From positions 1-61,136 of the forward strand of contig CAJKKQ010000017.1 in assembly GCA_905200545.1 (NCBI GenBank): DNA of 61,136 nucleotides, written 5' to 3'. Position 1 is the first letter of the stretch; each line of letters starts with the position of its first letter. The DNA comes from an uncultured Oscillibacter sp. Lineage in GTDB: Bacteria > Bacillota > Clostridia > Oscillospirales > Oscillospiraceae. A program made the translations under genes and the position numbers. This document shows, piece after piece, positions 41,345-48,847 of the stretch. The notes beneath the pieces are model-generated. The model was not told the origin of the DNA, did not search any database, and saw only the letters and a program-made list of their open reading frames with translations.

Positions 41345-42319
41345 ATGAACTGGCTGGAACTGCACATCGACACCACCCACGCCGGACTGGAGCCGGTGGA
41401 GACCCTCCTCTCCTCCCTGGGCATCGACGGCGTGGTCATTGACGACGAAACGGAATTCCACGACTTTTTGGAAAATAACCGCCAATACTGGGACTATGTG
41501 GACGAGGATCTGGAGGCGGCCATGCGGGGCCGCTCCCGCATTACCTTTTATCTGGAGGCCGGAGAGGCGGGCTTTTCCCAGATGGCCCTGGTGCGCCTGG
41601 CCCTGGAGGATCTCAAGGCCAAGCGGGACGACTGCGGCAGCCTTCTTCTGACCATGGACACCATCCAGAACGCCGACTGGGAAAACAACTGGAAGCAGTA
41701 TTATAAGCCCATGGAGATCGGAGAGCGGCTGCTGGTAATCCCCCAGTGGCTCCAGGAGGATGAAAAGGTCAAGCGGCTCCTTGCCCAGGGCCGGGTGCCT
41801 CTGGTGCTGGACCCGGGCCTCACCTTCGGCACCGGCAGCCATGCCACCACCCGGCTGTGCCTGACGGCCCTGGAGTCCCTGATTCACGGGGGCGAGGAGG
41901 TGCTGGACCTGGGCTGCGGCAGCGGCATCCTCTCCATTGCCGCCCTGAAGCTGGGGGCCAAACACGCCTTTGCCTGCGACATCGACGACAAGTGCCAGGA
42001 CGTGGCCTATGAAAACGCCGCCCTCAACGGCATCGGCGCCGACACCTACACGGTGGAGGCCGGGGACATCCTCTCCGACAAGGGCCTCCAGCAGAAGATC
42101 GGCGGGGGGTACCAGGTGGTGCTGGCCAATATCGTGGCGGACGTCATCATCGCCCTGGCCCCGGCGGTGCGGGGGCTGCTGGCGGAGGAGGGGCGCTTCG
42201 TCTGCTCCGGCATCATCGACGACCGGGCGGAGGAGGTGGCGGCGGCCCTCACCGCCGCGGGCCTTGAAATTCTGGACACCCGCAGCTCCGAAGGCTGGTT
42301 CTCCTACACCTGCCGGTAA
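41345..42319 (+). CDS. prmA: Ribosomal protein L11 methyltransferase
   Basis: A 324-residue enzyme. The N-terminal substrate-binding domain ends about residue 115, and the SAM domain has DPGLTFGTGSHATTRLCL, VLDLGCGSGILSIAALKLGA, ACDIDD and LANIVADVI. PrmA trimethylates L11. The ATG at 41345 has AGGAG 7 bases before it; the TTG two codons earlier is rejected. It is usually found beside dnaJ, but here it stands alone between degV and a ParB-family gene and ends at a perfect terminator. Confidence 0.95.
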   Translation: MNWLELHIDTTHAGLEPVETLLSSLGIDGVVIDDETEFHDFLENNRQYWDYVDEDLEAAMRGRSRITFYLEAGEAGFSQMALVRLALEDLKAKRDDCGSLLLTMDTIQNADWENNWKQYYKPMEIGERLLVIPQWLQEDEKVKRLLAQGRVPLVLDPGLTFGTGSHATTRLCLTALESLIHGGEEVLDLGCGSGILSIAALKLGAKHAFACDIDDKCQDVAYENAALNGIGADTYTVEAGDILSDKGLQQKIGGGYQVVLANIVADVIIALAPAVRGLLAEEGRFVCSGIIDDRAEEVAAALTAAGLEILDTRSSEGWFSYTCR

Positions 42320-42341
42320 GGCGTTTCCCAAGCTTGCATAG

Positions 42342-42373
42342 AAAAAGCGCACGGCGTTTGCCGTGCGCTTTTT
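42342..42373 (+). terminator. Intrinsic terminator of prmA (first copy)
   Basis: Fourteen-base arms AAAAAGCGCACGGC/GCCGTGCGCTTTTT around a GTTT loop. A second copy of this hairpin lies at 42532-42559. Confidence 0.9.
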
Positions 42374-42531
42374 CTGATGAAAAACGTCCCCCAGGATCGC
42401 CCCGCAGAGTTTCGCCGCCCGCAGGCGGCGAAATAAAATTAAAATCTGTTTTTTTCCGGGGACATGCGCCTCGGAAAAAACACCGCGCAGCGGACTGGAT
42501 TCCCCTTCAAAAAATGCGGGCATTTTTTGAT
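42374..42531. repeat. Hairpin cassette between two copies of the prmA terminator
   Basis: Three strong hairpins: TTTCGCCGCC/GGCGGCGAAA (42410-42419, 42424-42433, perfect), TTTTTTCCGGGG/CCTCGGAAAAAA (42450-42461, 42469-42480, one wobble pair) and TCAAAAAATG/CATTTTTTGA (42507-42516, 42521-42530, perfect). No gene is visible. Together with the flanking terminators this fills the 315-base space between prmA and the ParB-family gene. Confidence 0.75.
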
Positions 42532-42559
42532 GTGCACGGCGTTTGCCGTGCGCTTTTTT
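42532..42559 (+). terminator. Second copy of the prmA terminator
   Basis: GTGCACGGC-GTTT-GCCGTGCGC followed by six T residues. Twenty-five bases are shared with the first copy. One arm position differs (GTGC for GCGC), which weakens the stem slightly. Confidence 0.8.
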
Positions 42560-42634
42560 CCGCCCTTCGACACGCTCCCCCATGCTTTTCATGTCTTTCG
42601 GAGTAGAATGAGGGAAATGACAGGAGGTGGTCCC

Positions 42635-43441
42635 ATGAAACGGCGGTTTTTGCGGGAGCGGCGGGTGATGCAGCTGCGCCCGTCGGAGATCCGGCCCAAT
42701 CCCGCCCAGCCCCGCCGGGAGTTTGACGAAAAGGGGCTCAAGGATCTGGCAGCCTCGGTGGCCCGCCACGGCATCCTCCAGCCTCTGACGGTGCGGCGCA
42801 CCCCCACCGGTTGGGAGCTGGTGGCGGGAGAGCGGCGTCTGCGGGCGGCAGTGCTGGCGGGGCTCTCCACCGTGCCCTGCCTGGAGACGGAGGCGGACAG
42901 CGATGAGAGCGCGGTGCTGGCGTTGGTGGAGAATCTCCAGCGGCGGGACCTGCACTATCTGGAGGAGGCGGAGGCCATCGCCGCCTTTTTGCGGCGGACA
43001 GGCCTCACCCAGGAGGAAACGGCGGCCCGGCTGGGGATGTCCGCCCCGGCCCTGGCCAACAAGCTGCGGCTTTTGCGGCTGGACGACAAGTGCCGCTGCG
43101 TGCTGACCCAGGCGGGCCTCTCCGAGCGCCACGCCCGGTGCCTGCTGCGGCTGGAGGACCCGGAGGAGCGCCTGGCCGCCGCCAAACACTTTGCCCAGGC
43201 CCACCTGAGCGTTGCCCAGGCGGAGCAGTACATCGAGCGGCGGCTCCAGGCCCTCCAGTCCACGCCGCCCGCGGGACGGCGCGCCTATATCATCAAGGAC
43301 GTGCGCCTCTTTCTCAACAGCGTGGACCGGGGGCTGCGGCTCATCCGGGACGCGGGGGTAGACGCCCGGACGGAGCGCCAGGACACCGAGGACGCCATTT
43401 TGCTGACCATCCGCATTCCCAAGGACCGCAAGCAGGCCTGA
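42635..43441 (+). CDS. ParB/Noc family chromosome-partition or nucleoid-occlusion protein
   Basis: A 268-residue protein. The N-terminal CTPase domain has IRPNPAQPRREFDEKGLKDL, HGILQPLTVRR and LVAGERRLRAAVLAG (the GERR motif), then LVENLQRRDLHYLEEAEAI. The helix-turn-helix is LTQEETAARLGMSAPALANK followed by LSERHARCLLRLE. The basic N-terminus MKRRFLRERRVMQL resembles the membrane-binding helix of Noc proteins. A second, canonical ParB lies at 58.8 kb with ParA, so this one may be Noc. There is no ParA or parS beside it. ATG at 42635 has GGAGG 7 bases before. Confidence 0.85.
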   Translation: MKRRFLRERRVMQLRPSEIRPNPAQPRREFDEKGLKDLAASVARHGILQPLTVRRTPTGWELVAGERRLRAAVLAGLSTVPCLETEADSDESAVLALVENLQRRDLHYLEEAEAIAAFLRRTGLTQEETAARLGMSAPALANKLRLLRLDDKCRCVLTQAGLSERHARCLLRLEDPEERLAAAKHFAQAHLSVAQAEQYIERRLQALQSTPPAGRRAYIIKDVRLFLNSVDRGLRLIRDAGVDARTERQDTEDAILLTIRIPKDRKQA

Positions 43442-43485
43442 GGCCGGGTTGTTACGGGATTGTAATGCTTTCCAGGAAAGAGGTG

Positions 43486-43494
43486 TGCTAGAAT
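43486..43494 (+). promoter_or_regulatory. Extended -10 promoter upstream of the VanW gene
   Basis: TGCTAGAAT (43486-43494) matches an extended -10 element, but no good -35 box lies 17 bases upstream. Confidence 0.4.
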
Positions 43495-43555
43495 AGGCAA
43501 GTGAAAGCATAGGCTGTGGAAGCGCAGCCTGATCTCGTGATCACAGGAGGGCGTC

Positions 43556-45451
43556 ATGGAAGATCACAACGAGGCCATGGTGCAAAAAGCCGGGGGGGCC
43601 CGGCTGAAAAAGGGCGGCAAAAGGCCGCTGATGGTCATAGGAATCCTCGTAGGCGTGGTGTGTGCCGCCTATGTGGGTCTTTGCGCCTGGGCCGGTTCCC
43701 TGGATACCTTTTATCCCAACACCACCATCAACGACGTGGAAGTTGGCGGGCTCACCGTCTCCCAGGCGGCGGAGCAGCTGCGCCAGGTGCTGCCGGAGAA
43801 GAAGATCGACTTTTATCTGCCTGCGGCGGATCAGGCCGGAGACGGAGAATCCGCTCCGGAAGGAGAAATCCTGTATGAAGAGTCTCCCGCCGCCACCGTG
43901 ACCTACCGGGAGCTGGGGATCACCGATGCCCTGGACTACGAGTCCCAGGCGCAGCTGGTCTTTGACCTTGCCCAGACCGAGCCGGGCTTCTTTGCCCGGG
44001 GGTGGAACTATCTTGCCTGCCTGATGGGCAGCCGGGGCGCCAAAGGGATCGCCCCGGAACCGGAGGAGGCCGTTTTTCAGGAGAAGACCGCCCAGCTGGC
44101 GGAGGAATTTTCCCGGGAGCCCGTGGACACCTCCTATGAGGTGACGGAGGATTCCCTGCAGGTGACCGTGGCCCAGAACGGCCTGACTGTGTCCGCCCAG
44201 GATCTGGAAGAGGACACGCTGCTCTCTTTGCGGGAAAATGCCGGCGGAGAGGAAAATGCCCGGGTCTATGTGGAAGACGCCAAGATCCTTCCCGCCCAGA
44301 CCATGACCGCCCAGGCCATCCACGACGCCACCGCGGGCGTCATGAAGAACGCCGGGTATGACGCCGCCACCAATACCATCATCCCCGAACAGGTGGGGGC
44401 GGAGTTTGACGTCTCCGCCGCCCAGGCCGCCATAGACGCTGCGGCCCCGGGGGAGACCGTCTCCATCACCGCCCAGGTGGAGCTGCCGGCGGTCACCGCC
44501 GACGAGCTCAAGGACGTGCTGTTCCGGGACGTGCTGGGCGAGTGCCGCACCCATGTCTCCGGCACCTCCGCCCGCATCAGCAACGTGAAGCTCTCCGCCG
44601 CAGCCTGCAACGGCGTGGTGCTCAACACCGGGGACGTCTTCTCCTACAATGCCACCACCGGCCAGCGCACCACCGCCAAGGGCTACCAGGCGGCTCCCGC
44701 CTATGTGGGCGGCGAGACCGTGGACGAGGTGGGCGGCGGCGTGTGCCAGACCTCCTCCACCATCTACTACGCCTGCCTGCGGGCCAATCTGGAGATCACC
44801 GAGCGTTACGCCCACCGCTATGTCCCCGCCTACATCGACTGGGGCATGGACGCCACCGTCTCCTGGGGCGGCCCGGACTACAAGTTCACCAACAACACCA
44901 ACTACCCCATCAAGATCGTGGCCACCTATTCCAAGGGCTATCTCACGGTGAAGATCCTGGGCACCAACGTGGACGGTACTTACGTGAAGATGACCAACGA
45001 GGTCCTCTCCAAGACCCCCTGGGAGACCGTCTACAAGGACGATCCCACCCTCCCCGCCGGCACGGAGAAGGTCACCACCACCCCCTACACCGGCTATAAA
45101 GTAAAGTCCTACCGCAATGTCTACAGCGCTGACGGCAAGCTGATCTCCAGCACCTACGAGGCCACCAGCGACTACAAGGTCCGCAACAAGGTCATCTCCA
45201 AGGGCCCCGCCCTGCCGGAGACCCCTGCCTCCGGTGAGGCCCAGCTGCCCGGCGATACCACCGTGAATCCCGGCACCGGCAGCGAAACCCAGACCGGCGG
45301 CCAGACGGGCACCGGCACGTCCGGCACCAATACCGGCGGCACCGGCACCGAGACCGGCGGCGCCTCCGGCACCGGCCAGGCCGAAACCGGCGGCAGCACC
45401 TCCACCACCCCCGAGGGCGAGACCCCGGTGATTGTGGTGCCTCTGGGCTGA
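43556..45451 (+). CDS. VanW family protein with peptidoglycan-binding-like repeats
   Basis: A 631-residue protein anchored by one membrane segment (about residues 24-46). Two PG_binding_4-type repeats (about 55-320, with TINDVEVGGLTVSQAAEQLR) precede the VanW domain with VLNTGDVFSYNATTGQRTTA, GGGVCQTSSTIYYACLRANL and AYIDWGMDATVSW. A G5-like stretch lies at about 500-545, and the tail is a low-complexity T/G/S/E-rich repeat region from about 560, probably a wall-spanning linker. VanW was first seen in glycopeptide-resistance clusters; its activity is not known. No van genes are nearby. Confidence 0.88.
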   Translation: MEDHNEAMVQKAGGARLKKGGKRPLMVIGILVGVVCAAYVGLCAWAGSLDTFYPNTTINDVEVGGLTVSQAAEQLRQVLPEKKIDFYLPAADQAGDGESAPEGEILYEESPAATVTYRELGITDALDYESQAQLVFDLAQTEPGFFARGWNYLACLMGSRGAKGIAPEPEEAVFQEKTAQLAEEFSREPVDTSYEVTEDSLQVTVAQNGLTVSAQDLEEDTLLSLRENAGGEENARVYVEDAKILPAQTMTAQAIHDATAGVMKNAGYDAATNTIIPEQVGAEFDVSAAQAAIDAAAPGETVSITAQVELPAVTADELKDVLFRDVLGECRTHVSGTSARISNVKLSAAACNGVVLNTGDVFSYNATTGQRTTAKGYQAAPAYVGGETVDEVGGGVCQTSSTIYYACLRANLEITERYAHRYVPAYIDWGMDATVSWGGPDYKFTNNTNYPIKIVATYSKGYLTVKILGTNVDGTYVKMTNEVLSKTPWETVYKDDPTLPAGTEKVTTTPYTGYKVKSYRNVYSADGKLISSTYEATSDYKVRNKVISKGPALPETPASGEAQLPGDTTVNPGTGSETQTGGQTGTGTSGTNTGGTGTETGGASGTGQAETGGSTSTTPEGETPVIVVPLG

Positions 45452-45488
45452 CCCGGCCGGACGGCCGCAGGCATCCACATCAGACAAA

Positions 45489-45523
45489 ACACCCGGCGTC
45501 TAAAAGACGCCGGGTGTTTTTTT
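45489..45523. terminator. Intrinsic terminator of the VanW gene
   Basis: Perfect 12-bp stem ACACCCGGCGTC/GACGCCGGGTGT with a TAAAA loop, followed by seven T residues. Confidence 0.9.
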
Positions 45524-45589
45524 GCCTGTATACTTCCTCTCCCGGCGGCACACCCTAAGGGGAACACCATCATAAGGGGGAATGGGATC

Positions 45590-46219
45590 TTGCGGCGGTG
45601 GCAGCTGGCGGCGGCAGCGGGGATCATGGGGGCCGGAGCCCTGGCGGCCTGGTGCTTCCGGGAGGAGCTGACAGCCCGGGCCATTGCGGAGCGTTCCCCG
45701 GGGCAGGGGTTTGCGGCGGCGGCGTTCCTCATCGGGCTCTATGCCCTCAAGGGCCTCTCCCTGACCTTTCCCATCTCCGCCCTGACGGCGGCGGGAGGCC
45801 TCCTCTTCCCCTATCCGGAGGCTCTGGCGGTGAACCTCACCGGCGTGGCGGCAGCCCACCTTGGGCCTTTTTTGCTGGGGCGGCGCCAGGAGGGCGGGCT
45901 GGAGGCCCTGACGGCTCGGTATCCCAAAATCCGCGTCCTGCGTCCTCCCGCGGATCACCGCTGGCGGACGGTCTTTCTGCTGCGCCTGGCGGGCGCCACC
46001 CCCGGAGACCTGGTGAGCATGTACCTGGGGGCCGCCGGGGTGCCTCTTGGCACCTACCTCTCCGCAGGTCTCCTGGGAGCGGCTCCCCGGGTGGCGGCGG
46101 CCACGGCCCTGGGGTCGGCCCTGTGGAGCCCCGGCTCCCCCCGGTTCTGGACCTCCCTGGGCCTTTCCGCCGCCCTGACGGTGCTGGCGGCGGCGCTGTG
46201 GCGGGGGATGCGGGAGTGA
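45590..46219 (+). CDS. TVP38/TMEM64 (VTT domain) family membrane protein
   Basis: A 209-residue membrane protein with about five hydrophobic segments. GLYALKGLSLTFPISALTAAGGLLFPYPEALAVN and the later FLLRLAGATPGDLVSMYLGAAGVPLGTYL reproduce the VTT/DedA-like pattern. Members are lipid scramblase-like or transporter-like; the role here is unknown. The only credible start is TTG at 45590 after AAGGGGG; the nearest ATG is in another frame. Confidence 0.78.
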   Translation: MRRWQLAAAAGIMGAGALAAWCFREELTARAIAERSPGQGFAAAAFLIGLYALKGLSLTFPISALTAAGGLLFPYPEALAVNLTGVAAAHLGPFLLGRRQEGGLEALTARYPKIRVLRPPADHRWRTVFLLRLAGATPGDLVSMYLGAAGVPLGTYLSAGLLGAAPRVAAATALGSALWSPGSPRFWTSLGLSAALTVLAAALWRGMRE

Positions 46220-46235
46220 TAGACCCCTTTTATGC

Positions 46236-46277
46236 AAAAAAACGCCCCGGAAAGCGCCTTGCATACGCTTTCCGGGG
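46236..46277 (-). terminator. Intrinsic terminator of dnaI
   Basis: Perfect 12-bp stem CCCCGGAAAGCG/CGCTTTCCGGGG (46245-46256, 46266-46277) followed on the minus strand by GCG and seven T residues. It lies between the convergent VTT and dnaI genes. Confidence 0.87.
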
Positions 46278-46292
46278 GATATACACCATCTT

Positions 46293-47303
46293 TTATTTCC
46301 GCTGCCGCTTGAGGATGCGGATATCCTCCCCGAAAAAGGGCAGGACCTTGTATTCCCCCTCAATACGGGAGGCAATCTGAGGGGAATAGCGGCTGGCGAT
46401 CTCGTTGTTGTTCTCCACCATGCTGAGATTGGTACTGAGGATGGTGGCCCGCTTTTCCATAAGGCGGGTGTTGACGATCTGATACAAGGCGCTCTGGACG
46501 AAAGCGGTGGTCATCTCCGTGCCCAGGTCGTCCAGGATCAGCAGATCGCAGTGGAGCACCCGCTCCACATCGGCGTCCGCCTCCTCCCCGTCCTCCCGGC
46601 GGAACTTCTGGCTCTCGAAGCGGCGGAAGATGCTGCCCGCCGTGTCGTACACCACGGAGCAGCCCTTTTCGCTGACCACCCGGGCAATGGCGGCGGAGAG
46701 GAAGGTCTTGCCCAGGCCCGTGCCGCCGGTGAGCAGCAGGTTGCCGCTGACCCCCGGCGCGAAATTCTGGGCATAGGTCCGGCAGGTGTTGTACACCCAC
46801 TCCATATTCTCCCGGGGAGAGATGCCCGCGGTAAAATTGCGCTCCCGTGAATACCAGTCCAGGGAGAAGGTCTCAAAGCTCTGGGTGCCCAGGTCCAGCA
46901 TCCGGGAGAGCTCCTTTTGCTGCTCCCGGGCGTAGTATTTCTTCAGGCACCGGCACACGCCGCCATTGCGGTACCCCGTGTCCCCGCAGAGGGGACACAC
47001 GGGCGCCTCCTCCAGGGCGTCCTCCGGATAGCCCATCTGGGTCAGCAGCCGGCGCTTTTCTGCCTGGAGGCCCAGGTTCTCATCCCGCAGCACCTCCACC
47101 GCCGGCAGGGGATCCGTCCCCCGGCGCATGGCGGCGGCAATGATGCGGCTGGCGGTGCCGGAGAGCTCCGACTCAATCTCCCGCAGCCGGGGCTGGCGGC
47201 GGAAGATGGCCTCCCGCCGGGTCTGAAACTGCTGCTCCCGGGCGCGGCGGTCCTCCTCGAACTTCTGCACCGCCCGGCGCAGGATCCGTCCGTCGTAGGC
47301 CAT
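46293..47303 (-). CDS. dnaI: Primosomal helicase loader, DnaI/DnaC-like AAA+ ATPase
   Basis: A 336-residue protein. A helical N-terminal part (about 1-95) is followed by a zinc-binding CPLCGDTGYRNGGVCRC (CxxC...CxC). The AAA+ domain has Walker A LLLTGGTGLGKTFLSAAIAR, Walker B CDLLILDDLGTEM and sensor-1 ILSTNLSM, and closes with SRYSPQIASRIEGEYKVLPF. It loads the replicative helicase. The preceding dnaD gene ends 4 bases before it, so they form a replication-restart operon. Confidence 0.9.
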   Translation of the reverse strand: MAYDGRILRRAVQKFEEDRRAREQQFQTRREAIFRRQPRLREIESELSGTASRIIAAAMRRGTDPLPAVEVLRDENLGLQAEKRRLLTQMGYPEDALEEAPVCPLCGDTGYRNGGVCRCLKKYYAREQQKELSRMLDLGTQSFETFSLDWYSRERNFTAGISPRENMEWVYNTCRTYAQNFAPGVSGNLLLTGGTGLGKTFLSAAIARVVSEKGCSVVYDTAGSIFRRFESQKFRREDGEEADADVERVLHCDLLILDDLGTEMTTAFVQSALYQIVNTRLMEKRATILSTNLSMVENNNEIASRYSPQIASRIEGEYKVLPFFGEDIRILKRQRK

Positions 47304-47307
47304 GTGG

Positions 47308-48234
47308 TCACTCCCCCTTGTCTCGCTGCTGGATGAAGCGCTTCATCCAGCTGATGTCGTCCCGGTCCGCCGGGGCGGAGGGCTTGCGGCTGCCGGGTTT
47401 CTCCGTGCGCCGGATCTCCTCCGCCGTGTGGAGGCCCTCCTCATGCCAGCGCCTGAGGATGCCGTTTAAGTAGGGCCACCGAAGCTCGTGGCACTTGAGC
47501 ACCGTCTTGTCGTAGGCGATGGCCACCGCCTCCGGGGAAAAGCCCATGTCCTGCCAGGCGGTGAGATACTTCTCCTCCGAGGGCACGGGCATCCGCTCTC
47601 CCAGCCCCAGCACCCGCATGTAGCCGGGCATGGTGGCCTGGCGGCGGGCATAATCCTTTAAGTACGCGGCGGCGGCGGCCTGGGTGTCGATACCCTTGCG
47701 GGCCCAGGCGTAGCCCTCCTTCTCGATCTGGCGCATGCCGGGGCGGCGGCCCTCCCCATACCGCTCCTGCGTCCGCTGGGCGCAGTGGCACACCAAGAGG
47801 TACACCACGTCCGCCGGAAGGCCCACGTAGTCCATGAGCCCCAGCAAAATCCCCAGGTCCGCGGTGGTGAGCCGCTTGCCCAGCTTACGCTCCACCTCGG
47901 CGGTGAGGGTGCGGAACTCAGAGCTGCTCTCCAGCCGCTGCGTCAGGTCCGAGCGGGTGTAGGCGGGACGCTCCTCCGCGGGTTCCGGGGGCGCCTCCTC
48001 CCCCGCCGGAGCCACCAGCCCCAACTCCCGCAGCACGGCCTCCGCCGCCTCGATGCGGGTGCGGTCCCACCGCAGCTCTCCCGCCAGGGACCGGGGCATC
48101 ACCGTGCCCCGGTGGCGCAGCAGCGCCAGATACAAAAGCGCCGCGTCCCCGTCTCCCCGCTCCAGCAGCCGGCGGGCGGCGGCGGCCGTGACGGTGAGAT
48201 TTTCCTCTCCCGTGGATATGAGACAGCTTGGCAT
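47308..48234 (-). CDS. DnaD domain replication initiation/restart protein
   Basis: A 308-residue protein. The N-terminal winged-helix part (about 15-80) is followed by an acidic linker. A DnaD-like domain with LGKRLTTADLGILLGLMDYVG and a second one with DMGFSPEAVAIAYDKTVLKC and PYLNGILRRWHEEGLHTAEE (the YxxxI-x-x-W motif) close the protein. DnaD proteins remodel DNA and bring in the helicase loader, which fits the coupled dnaI gene. Confidence 0.9.
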   Translation of the reverse strand: MPSCLISTGEENLTVTAAAARRLLERGDGDAALLYLALLRHRGTVMPRSLAGELRWDRTRIEAAEAVLRELGLVAPAGEEAPPEPAEERPAYTRSDLTQRLESSSEFRTLTAEVERKLGKRLTTADLGILLGLMDYVGLPADVVYLLVCHCAQRTQERYGEGRRPGMRQIEKEGYAWARKGIDTQAAAAAYLKDYARRQATMPGYMRVLGLGERMPVPSEEKYLTAWQDMGFSPEAVAIAYDKTVLKCHELRWPYLNGILRRWHEEGLHTAEEIRRTEKPGSRKPSAPADRDDISWMKRFIQQRDKGE

Positions 48235-48288
48235 GGGATCCCCCTCCCCTCCTGGGCCCGGTGTTCCGGGCCTTGATTTCGAACCTCT

Positions 48289-48317
48289 ATTTTACACGAA
48301 TTCCGCCGCAAGAACAA
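48289..48317 (-). promoter_or_regulatory. Promoter of dnaD-dnaI
   Basis: On the minus strand TTGTTC (48317-48312), 17-base spacer, TAAAAT (48294-48289). Confidence 0.6.
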
Positions 48318-48383
48318 CCCCCTGGAGCCCTACTTCCAAAATCCGACGGTTTTTGAACTTTTTTGAAAGGTTTCTCATTTTTA

Positions 48384-48413
48384 CTGGCACACGCCCGCGG
48401 GGTATGCTATACT
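48384..48413 (+). promoter_or_regulatory. Promoter of zapA
   Basis: CTGGCA (48384-48389), an 18-base spacer and an extended -10 TGCTATACT (ending 48413). Confidence 0.6.
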
Positions 48414-48502
48414 GTAGGATACGATAATAGGCGGCATATGGGCTTTTTTACCGGAGAGGGAGATCCCGCCGCCGGAAAAACTTCCAAAGAGGAGGACTTT
48501 TT

Positions 48503-48847
48503 ATGGCAAACCGTGTGGTCATCAGCATCTGCGGCGAGGACTATACTTTTGTGGCGGAGGAGTCTGCCGCCTATATGGAAAAGGTGGGCAATTACGTCAG
48601 CGCCAAAATGAATGAGGTCCTCAGCAGCGCCAAGGTAGGCCGGATCGACGCCGCTGTCCTCACCGCCGCCAACATCACCGACGAGCTGTTCAAATCCCAG
48701 GCGGCGGCGGAGCAGCTGCGGGGCCAGATCAAGGAGTATCTGGACGAGGCGGGCAAGGCCCAGGCGGAGGCCAGCGAGCTCAAGCGGGAGGTCTTCCGCC
48801 TGCAGCAGAAGCTGGACCAGCTGAACCGGAACACAGGCCGCGGATGA
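48503..48847 (+). CDS. zapA: Cell division protein ZapA
   Basis: A 114-residue protein. The N-terminal domain MANRVVISICGEDYTFVAEE and MEKVGNYVSAKMNEV is followed by the VLTAANITDELFK block and a coiled coil to the end, the layout of ZapA, which bundles FtsZ filaments. AAAGAGGAGG precedes the ATG. Its stop overlaps the next gene's start (ATGA), the zapA-U32 peptidase pair common in Clostridia. Confidence 0.92.
   Translation: MANRVVISICGEDYTFVAEESAAYMEKVGNYVSAKMNEVLSSAKVGRIDAAVLTAANITDELFKSQAAAEQLRGQIKEYLDEAGKAQAEASELKREVFRLQQKLDQLNRNTGRG

Noticed and set aside
45240..45420. Repetitive T/G/S/E tract at the end of the VanW gene as a DNA repeat array
   Set aside because: It is an in-frame low-complexity protein linker with irregular units, not an independent repeat or CRISPR-like array.
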